From an uncultured Methanobrevibacter sp. (GTDB lineage Archaea > Methanobacteriota > Methanobacteria > Methanobacteriales > Methanobacteriaceae): a DNA stretch of 10,406 bases. The stretch is from NCBI RefSeq assembly GCF_937906425.1, contig NZ_CALCYR010000236.1:1-10406 (forward strand), read 5' to 3'. This document shows positions 5,745-10,406 of this stretch, in pieces. The notes under the pieces were generated by a model, which had not been told where the DNA came from, ran no database searches, and saw nothing but the letters and a program-made list of their open reading frames with translations. Made by a program: the position numbers and the translations under genes. The first letter of the stretch is position 1. Every line of letters starts with the position of its first letter.

Positions 5745-7600
5745 TTAATAGTATTTAATCCGCCTTCATTTAATTTGTCTTTTACTTTTTTATAGAAGTA
5801 CTTATTATTAATTCTAACGAAGTAAACGTCTTTTTCAGATTTCTTAATTACAAGCTCTTCCATATAATTTACTTCTTTTTGTATTTGTCCGTCCATTACG
5901 AATATTGCCTTTTTGCCTTGTTTTAGGAGTTTGATTCTAATTTCACTTGTGTCTGATACAACAAATGGTCTTACTCCCAATTTATATGGACAGATAGGTA
6001 TGATAATAAATGCTCCAACTTTAGGATCTACAATAGGTCCTCCTGCAGACATTGAATAAGCTGTTGAACCGCTTGGGGTTGAAATAATCAATCCGTCAGC
6101 TCTTAATTCCTCAACAACTTCTCCGTCTACTGAAACCTCATAATGTAACATTTTAGCAGGTCTTGCAGTCATTATTACAACTTCATTTAATGCACGGAAA
6201 ATTTGGTTTTCATGTGAAATGATGATTTGAGTTCTTTTCTCCTTTGACCATTCCCCATCCAATATTGCATCCAATGCCTGGAATGTGTTTTTAACCTCAA
6301 TTTCAGTTAAAAATCCTACAGTTCCCATATTGATTCCAAAAATAGGGATTTCCTTGGTCAATTGGTTCTGTGTTCTTAAGAGGGTTCCGTCCCCACCAAG
6401 AATGATTGCCATGTCAGTTTTCAATTCCTTAAGTTCCTGGGAATATTTATTGAATTTATAATCGAAGTTTAAACTTTCAATATGTTTTGCAATTTCAGGG
6501 GTTTCATTCATAGTTTTAGCAATGATCTTGTGAAGGTCTTTTTTATTTTTAATTTCATCTAACTTATTAGCCAATGAAGACTCCAACACTGTTCTTATTC
6601 CCTTTTCCATTAATGTTTCAAAGATTTTTAAGGAGAATAAGATTGATTTGTATTCATCCACTCTACTGACAATTGCAACACTTTTGATTTTCCCTAATTC
6701 GTCATTATTGATGATTTTAATTATTTGGTTGTGCAAGTCATCATTTCCTGCACTTACAACAACTGCCTTTTCATAAATGCTTAATTTATTGTCCAGTTTT
6801 TCTCCATACTTGTTTGTTACAATAGCTCCCGCTTCCTCTACAATGAGTTTTGAAGCTGCAATGTCTATTATTCTACTTCCTCTTAAGTCAAGGAATGCAT
6901 CATATTTACCATTTGCAACATAAGCAAGTTCCAATACTACAGAACCTAAAACTCTCATTCTTCTTGCTGTATCAACCAATTTGGAAACTGACAATGTTTT
7001 ACTTTTTGTAAATCCTCCCAAACTTATTTTGCTAAGGTCTGTTTCATCACTTGGTTTTAATGGTTTGCCGTTTTCTGTTGCTCCCTTTCCTTTAACCGCT
7101 TCATAGAAGTTTCCGTTTGCATAATTTTTAACGAATCCGAGTTCTACGTCTTCAAGGGTTGCTTCTCTTCCTTCCGGAACATTAGCTACTGCTATTGACA
7201 TACCGTATGCAGGAATGTTCTTTACAGCATTGCTTGTTCCGTCAAGGGGATCGATTAAAAAGATGTAGCGAGGTTTTTCCTGTTTCATTTCCTCCCTGTT
7301 TTTAGGAACATTGTTTAGCAATTCTTCACTAAGGTTAACCGCTTGCTGTTTTCCCTTACCTAATTTCAATTCTCCAATTTCTTCACTGATTAGGTAAGAT
7401 TCAAATTCCGCATCTTTTAAAAGCTTGATTACTTCATCTTCTGCTATAATATCAATATAAGAGGTAGGTGTGCCATCTGCACCTATTTTTACAAATTCGC
7501 CCGCTTTTGGATTTCCAACTTGTCCTTCAAGAAGTTTTTCTACTTTTTCAAATACTGTTGTAGCTATATTTTTACAAATATTTATGTCGTCTTGATTCAT
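5732..7600 (-). CDS. nadK: Bifunctional NADP phosphatase / NAD kinase
   Basis: The 622-residue protein joins two enzymes with opposing reactions. Residues 1-295 are an inositol monophosphatase-type phosphatase with metal ligands in EE (73-74), DPLDGTSNA (117-125, Asp117 and Asp120) and Asp246 of IIDIAAS. In methanogen homologues such as that of Methanocaldococcus jannaschii this half removes phosphate from NADP. Residues 305-600 are an NAD kinase (ATP or polyphosphate plus NAD to NADP) with GGDGTLLRT at 402-410, the NE pair at 472-473, and DGLIISTPSGSTAYSMSAGG at 502-521. Both active sites look intact, and the frame is continuous through the junction, so this is a true fusion. A ribosome binding site, GAGGGGTTGA, precedes the ATG. 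It follows pdaD by 55 bp with no poly-T terminator between, so the two may be cotranscribed. The gene symbol refers to the kinase half. Confidence 0.93.
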   Translation of the reverse strand: MNQDDINICKNIATTVFEKVEKLLEGQVGNPKAGEFVKIGADGTPTSYIDIIAEDEVIKLLKDAEFESYLISEEIGELKLGKGKQQAVNLSEELLNNVPKNREEMKQEKPRYIFLIDPLDGTSNAVKNIPAYGMSIAVANVPEGREATLEDVELGFVKNYANGNFYEAVKGKGATENGKPLKPSDETDLSKISLGGFTKSKTLSVSKLVDTARRMRVLGSVVLELAYVANGKYDAFLDLRGSRIIDIAASKLIVEEAGAIVTNKYGEKLDNKLSIYEKAVVVSAGNDDLHNQIIKIINNDELGKIKSVAIVSRVDEYKSILFSLKIFETLMEKGIRTVLESSLANKLDEIKNKKDLHKIIAKTMNETPEIAKHIESLNFDYKFNKYSQELKELKTDMAIILGGDGTLLRTQNQLTKEIPIFGINMGTVGFLTEIEVKNTFQALDAILDGEWSKEKRTQIIISHENQIFRALNEVVIMTARPAKMLHYEVSVDGEVVEELRADGLIISTPSGSTAYSMSAGGPIVDPKVGAFIIIPICPYKLGVRPFVVSDTSEIRIKLLKQGKKAIFVMDGQIQKEVNYMEELVIKKSEKDVYFVRINNKYFYKKVKDKLNEGGLNTINRVL

Positions 7601-7655
7601 TTCAACCCCTCTTATCTTTTATTTTAATAATTAAGAATTTTTATTATTTGATTCT

Positions 7656-8114
7656 TTATTCTAGAATTTCATCATTAATGTAAATAACTGCTGCAATTGC
7701 TGAACCAATCTCTTCAACCTTATGATGAGCCTCTTCAACAATTAATTCATTAATCTTTACATTTCTTTTTTCCATCATGTATTTGACCATTTTTATTGCC
7801 TTTTCCTTGATTTCTTCTGGATTCTTGTTTATGCCTGCCTCTTCAACAACACATCCTAATTCATCACCGATAGCCACTGCTACACAAGCCACCAATTCAT
7901 CAGACTTGGTTTTTGATGTAATGCTTGATAGGACACAATTTACCATTGAGCCTGCTTTCAATTTAGGCAATTTTTCAATCTTTGTGTTTGCTTCAAGCAT
8001 ACTTGAAACTTTAATTAGATTTACATCACCAATTTCCGCTTCATATAAAGCATTATCAAAAGCATTTAATTCTGTTGGGCCTTCTGCATTTCCTGAAACA
8101 ATAGCTATTCTCAT
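7656..8114 (-). CDS. pdaD: Pyruvoyl-dependent arginine decarboxylase
   Basis: This enzyme converts arginine to agmatine, the first step of archaeal polyamine synthesis. The proenzyme cleaves itself between two serines to form a small beta chain and an alpha chain with an N-terminal pyruvoyl group. The cleavage site is visible as KVSSML, between Ser37 and Ser38 when translation starts at 8114. GELG-like sequence GDELGCVVEEAGI (83-95) carries the glutamates expected near the active site. I chose the ATG at 8114 because MRIAIVSGNAEGP is the typical beginning and a GTGAT Shine-Dalgarno lies 4 nt upstream. The in-frame ATG at 8162 would add 16 Lys/Asn-rich residues and has no ribosome binding site. 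The resulting 152 residues fit the family. It is transcribed away from aIF5A and the agmatinase-like gene. Confidence 0.93.
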   Translation of the reverse strand: MRIAIVSGNAEGPTELNAFDNALYEAEIGDVNLIKVSSMLEANTKIEKLPKLKAGSMVNCVLSSITSKTKSDELVACVAVAIGDELGCVVEEAGINKNPEEIKEKAIKMVKYMMEKRNVKINELIVEEAHHKVEEIGSAIAAVIYINDEILE

Positions 8115-8470
8115 TTTATCACAATTATTAATTTTATAAAAAATCATTAGTTTAAATTTCAATTAGTCAATAATAAATTGAATAAATGAATTGATTTATT
8201 TAAAAATTATGAATTTTTTAATTTTAATTGAATTAATTTTAGTTTTTTAAGTTTCTTTTTTTTAATTAATTCATTTTTTTTTTAAAAATTTATTTTAAAA
8301 TTTACTTATATTTTATTTTATAATTTATGATATATTAATTTATAAATTATTTTTAGGGTTTGCCTTAATTGAATTATTATTTTTTCATTTCTGATTTTCT
8401 AAGCTTTTTTATTTTTATCTTCTTTTTGCTTGATTTTTAGATTTTTATAAGAAAGTTTTAAATAATAAAT

Positions 8471-8484
8471 AAAAAATATATAAT
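8471..8484 (+). promoter_or_regulatory. Candidate distal aIF5A promoter
   Basis: AAAAAATATATAAT combines an A6 run resembling a BRE with a TATA-like core. Transcription would begin near 8505, giving a leader of about 160 nt. It competes with the element at 8560-8567. Confidence 0.3.
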
Positions 8485-8559
8485 TATAATCTATATATTA
8501 GATTAGTTTAACTCATTTAGAAATTAAATCTTAAGATATGGGATTGTTTTAAATCATAC

Positions 8560-8567
8560 TTTATAAA
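8560..8567 (+). promoter_or_regulatory. Candidate proximal aIF5A promoter
   Basis: TTTATAAA matches the archaeal TATA box. Start of transcription would be near 8590, leaving a leader of about 75 nt with the GAGGT ribosome binding site at 8654-8658. Confidence 0.35.
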
Positions 8568-8665
8568 AATTCTTTATTTTATTATTGCTTAAATAAATCC
8601 TTATTTTAATTTTTAAGCTTTAATAAGTCTTAAGTAATTATTATATTTATTGTGAGGTTATTTTA

Positions 8666-9073
8666 ATGTCAACTAAAGTTGTAGAACTTAAAACCGTAAA
8701 AGTCGGAAAATATATTGTATTAGATGGTGAAGCTTCTAAAGTAACTAGCTTAACTACTTCTTCTCCTGGTAAACATGGAGCTGCAAAAGCAAGATTAGAA
8801 GCTGTTGGTATTTTTGATGGTCAAAAAAGAAGTTTAGTAAAACCTGTAGATACTAAAGTTGAAGTACCTATTCTTGATAAAAGAATCGGTCAAATTTTAG
8901 CTATTATGGGTGACCAAGTTCAAATTATGGACTTAGAAAGTTATGAAACCTTTGAATTGCCTATACCTGCTGAATTCGATGAAGAAATTAGAAATGCTGT
9001 AGGTACTGACTTAGGTGTAGAATATATCATAGCTTTAGGTAATATGAAAATTATGAGAACTAAAAAAGTATAA
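8666..9073 (+). CDS. eif5A: Translation initiation factor aIF5A (hypusine-containing)
   Basis: aIF5A is the archaeal counterpart of eIF5A and bacterial EF-P. It binds the ribosome and helps peptide bond formation at difficult sequences, especially prolines. The 135-residue protein has the N-terminal SH3-like domain with the hypusine loop SSPGKHGAAK (32-41), whose Lys36 is the residue expected to be modified to deoxyhypusine or hypusine. An OB-fold domain follows from about residue 70 to the end. The start is fixed by a GAGGT Shine-Dalgarno 7 nt upstream. A T-rich region with a hairpin follows the gene. The neighbours are apt: pdaD is divergent on one side and the agmatinase-family gene follows on the same strand, so supply of the modifying group and its target are encoded together. 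Confidence 0.97.
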   Translation: MSTKVVELKTVKVGKYIVLDGEASKVTSLTTSSPGKHGAAKARLEAVGIFDGQKRSLVKPVDTKVEVPILDKRIGQILAIMGDQVQIMDLESYETFELPIPAEFDEEIRNAVGTDLGVEYIIALGNMKIMRTKKV

Positions 9074-9127
9074 TTTTTTAGTTTTTTTATTTTTTTCTTG
9101 TGGTTTTATACCACTTTCAATCTTTTT
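9074..9127 (+). terminator. Poly-T and hairpin terminator of aIF5A
   Basis: Directly after the stop codon come three T6-T7 runs (9074-9096), the usual archaeal U-rich termination signal. A hairpin follows, GTGGT-TTTAT-ACCAC, at 9100-9114, and then another T6 run ends at 9127. The arrangement makes efficient termination before the next gene likely. Confidence 0.6.
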
Positions 9128-9128
9128 T

Positions 9129-9165
9129 CAAATCAAATCAAATCTTAAATCAAATCAAATCAAAC
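9129..9165. repeat. CAAAT pentanucleotide array
   Basis: Three CAAAT units (9129-9143), a 7-nt interruption (9144-9150), then two CAAAT units and a CAAAC (9151-9165). It lies between T-rich tracts in the spacer between aIF5A and the agmatinase-like gene and has no evident function. Confidence 0.75.
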
Positions 9166-9204
9166 TTTTTTTATTTTCTTTTTTTACTGTTTTTAATTAA
9201 TTAC

Positions 9205-9232
9205 TTGATTAACTAGTTTTATAATTAATCAA
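9205..9232. promoter_or_regulatory. Candidate promoter inside an inverted repeat, agmatinase-like gene
   Basis: The TATA-like TTTTATAA at 9217-9224 lies between TTGATTAA (9205-9212) and TTAATCAA (9225-9232), a perfect 8-bp inverted repeat. Transcription would start near 9245-9250, giving a 5' leader of about 35 nt that contains the GTGAT ribosome binding site. A repressor bound to the inverted repeat would block the TATA box, so local control is possible. Confidence 0.35.
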
Positions 9233-9282
9233 TTAATTAATTGAATACTTGATGTTTACTATTATTGTTTTCAGTGATTCTA

Positions 9283-10245
9283 ATGTTGTTTAATACTTTT
9301 GAACCAGGAAAATTTGCTTTTTCAAGTTCCTCTATTGATTTATATAACTTGGATGAGGAATTTAATTTAAATGATTTTATAAAATCCAAGAAATGGGGAA
9401 TTATCGGTGTTCCATTTGACAGCACCTGTTCCTATCATCATGGTTCAAGATATGCTCCTACAATCATCAGAGAAGCTTCCTTTGGTTTTGAGCAGTTCAA
9501 TTCAAGATATGACAAGTCCTTGGATGGGGAATTCTATGATTGCGGAGACTTGAATGTCATTCATGGGAATTGCAGCAAAACCTCTGAAAGTCTAGAGATG
9601 GGGGTTAATGATTTAATAAAATCCAATATTAAACCTATTCTTATTGGTGGAGAGCACAGCATTAGCATAGGATCACTTAAGGCATTGGCTAATCTTGAAG
9701 ATAAAAAAGACCTTTCAGACATTACAGTCATTCATTTGGATGCTCATAGAGACATTATTGATGATTATATTGGGGAAAAGGATTCCCATGCAACAATCAT
9801 GAGAAGAGTCTATGATTTAAATCCTAAGGAATTGATTCAGATTGGTATTCGTTCATTTTCCAAGGAAGAAAAGGATTTTGTAGAAAATAAGGATAATATT
9901 GTCAGTTTTTTAGCAAAAGATATTAAGAATGATTATAATCATTTAAATGAGGAAATCAATACTTTTGAGGGCATGTTAAATAAATTGGCTTCAATTGAAG
10001 GAAAAATTTATATTTCAATTGATATGGACGTTATGGATCCTTCCGTTGCTCCTTCTGTTGGAAATCCGACTCCGGGTGGTTTATCACCTGCAGACATTGA
10101 AAATATTTTTGAAGTTTTATCCCTTAATGAAGAGATAGATATTTTAGGCTTTGACCTTGTGGAAGTGGCTACAGATCGATTAGGAGATATAACTGCAGTT
10201 TTAGCCAGTAAAATCATTTATGACTTTTTGACTTTATTTGCTTAG
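9283..10245 (+). CDS. speB: Agmatinase-family ureohydrolase
   Basis: Enzymes of this family use two manganese ions to release urea from a guanidino group; agmatinase gives putrescine from agmatine. With the start at 9283 the protein has 320 residues and all the family metal ligands: His125 (GGEHS), Asp153/His155/Asp157 (HLDAHRD), and Asp247/Asp249 (SIDMDVMDP), plus His169 (SHATIMRR) and Glu294 (DLVEVATD). The ATG at 9283 is preferred to the TTG at 9265 because GTGAT lies 4 nt before it. The product follows aIF5A on the same strand and faces pdaD, whose product is agmatine. The substrate could be free agmatine, or agmatine already attached to the aIF5A lysine, as proposed for the agmatinase-like protein next to aIF5A in haloarchaea. 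The sequence alone does not decide. Confidence 0.88.
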   Translation: MLFNTFEPGKFAFSSSSIDLYNLDEEFNLNDFIKSKKWGIIGVPFDSTCSYHHGSRYAPTIIREASFGFEQFNSRYDKSLDGEFYDCGDLNVIHGNCSKTSESLEMGVNDLIKSNIKPILIGGEHSISIGSLKALANLEDKKDLSDITVIHLDAHRDIIDDYIGEKDSHATIMRRVYDLNPKELIQIGIRSFSKEEKDFVENKDNIVSFLAKDIKNDYNHLNEEINTFEGMLNKLASIEGKIYISIDMDVMDPSVAPSVGNPTPGGLSPADIENIFEVLSLNEEIDILGFDLVEVATDRLGDITAVLASKIIYDFLTLFA

Positions 10246-10260
10246 ATTGCTATTTTTTAT

Positions 10261-10406
10261 CTATTTTTTATTTTTAACTTATTTTATTTAATTTTAAAAT
10301 CATTTTTTTATTTTTAACTTATTTTATTTAATTTTAAAATTATTTTTTTATTTTTTAACTTATTTTATTTAATTTTAAAATCATTTTTTTATTTTTAACT
10401 TATTTT
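10261..10406. repeat. 40-bp tandem repeat after the agmatinase-like gene
   Basis: The AACTTATTTTATTTAATTTT segment recurs with offsets of 40, 41 and 40 bp (AAC at 10276, 10316, 10357 and 10397), giving about 3.6 copies up to the window edge, where the array may continue. Copies differ only by one T/C change and by T-run length. Each contains a T7 run, so on the plus strand the array is also a row of U-rich termination signals for the preceding gene. Confidence 0.85.

Larger units (their letters stand above)
8115..8665. other. Divergent 551-bp spacer between pdaD and aIF5A
   Basis: No gene is apparent on either strand. The spacer must hold the pdaD promoter (minus) and the aIF5A promoter (plus). 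TTTATAAA at 8133-8140 is the nearest TATA-like element for pdaD, but it would place the start site almost at the start codon, which conflicts with the GTGAT ribosome binding site. A more distant promoter is equally possible. The stretch 8371-8440 is strongly pyrimidine-rich on the plus strand, and ATCTTAAGAT at 8528-8537 is a perfect palindrome. The function of the extra length is unknown. Confidence 0.6.

Noticed and set aside
8115..8162. Upstream in-frame ATG extending pdaD by 16 residues
   Set aside because: No ribosome binding site precedes 8162 and the extra residues are spacer-like, while GTGAT lies just before the ATG at 8114, where the family-typical N terminus begins.
9265..9282. TTG start extending the agmatinase-like protein by six residues
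   Set aside because: The GTGAT ribosome binding site at 9274-9278 lies inside the extension and is correctly spaced for the ATG at 9283.
9237..9425. Small minus-strand frame overlapping the start of the agmatinase-like gene
   Set aside because: It overlaps the well-supported coding start on the other strand and has no motif or ribosome binding site that I can recognise.
10261..10406. Tandem array as a possible CRISPR
   Set aside because: The copies are contiguous with no unique spacers between them, and no cas gene is present.
1..10406. A previously undescribed defence or mobile system
   Set aside because: All long genes belong to recognisable core families. I see no transposase, integrase, toxin-antitoxin pair, attachment-site repeat or tRNA-adjacent insertion.

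Overview
The window is a very AT-rich stretch of methanogen chromosome. The coenzyme F430 synthetase-type Mur ligase (CfbE), the NADP phosphatase/NAD kinase fusion, the pyruvoyl-dependent arginine decarboxylase and the archaeal aIF5A place it in the methanogenic Euryarchaeota. The AT-rich spacers, Shine-Dalgarno sequences of the GAGG/GTGAT type and protein sequences look like Methanobacteriales, most like Methanobrevibacter. I cannot fix the species from sequence alone.

Layout. Six genes lie on the minus strand from 8114 down to 438. In transcription order these are pdaD (arginine decarboxylase), the bifunctional NADP phosphatase/NAD kinase, cfbE (last step of F430 synthesis), hemC (hydroxymethylbilane synthase), a Gfo/Idh/MocA sugar-nucleotide dehydrogenase and a PyrE-like/GfcR-like phosphoribosyltransferase with an N-terminal helix-turn-helix. 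Two plus-strand genes follow a 551-bp divergent spacer: aIF5A (8666-9073) and an agmatinase-family ureohydrolase (9283-10245). Three spacers exceed 300 bp (1-437, 2181-2834, 8115-8665). I find no genes in them, but they hold simple repeats, palindromes and candidate promoters or terminators.

How the genes fit together. Two themes stand out. First, hemC and cfbE both serve tetrapyrrole synthesis: HemC makes the linear precursor and CfbE closes the last ring of F430, the nickel cofactor of methyl-coenzyme M reductase. Second, pdaD, aIF5A and the agmatinase-like gene make a polyamine/hypusine neighbourhood: arginine to agmatine, agmatine or a derivative onto aIF5A, and removal of urea from an agmatine moiety. 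In haloarchaea an agmatinase-like protein encoded beside aIF5A has been linked to processing agmatine already attached to aIF5A, so the same may hold here. The deoxyhypusine synthase gene is not in the window.

Most of the window is conserved core metabolism. I see no mobile element, CRISPR array, defence island, rRNA or tRNA. The least explained material is in the spacers: several independent tandem duplications with periods of about 40 to 66 bp, an AAAT microsatellite, a CAAAT array, and a pair of CATG-centred palindromes exactly 20 bp apart.
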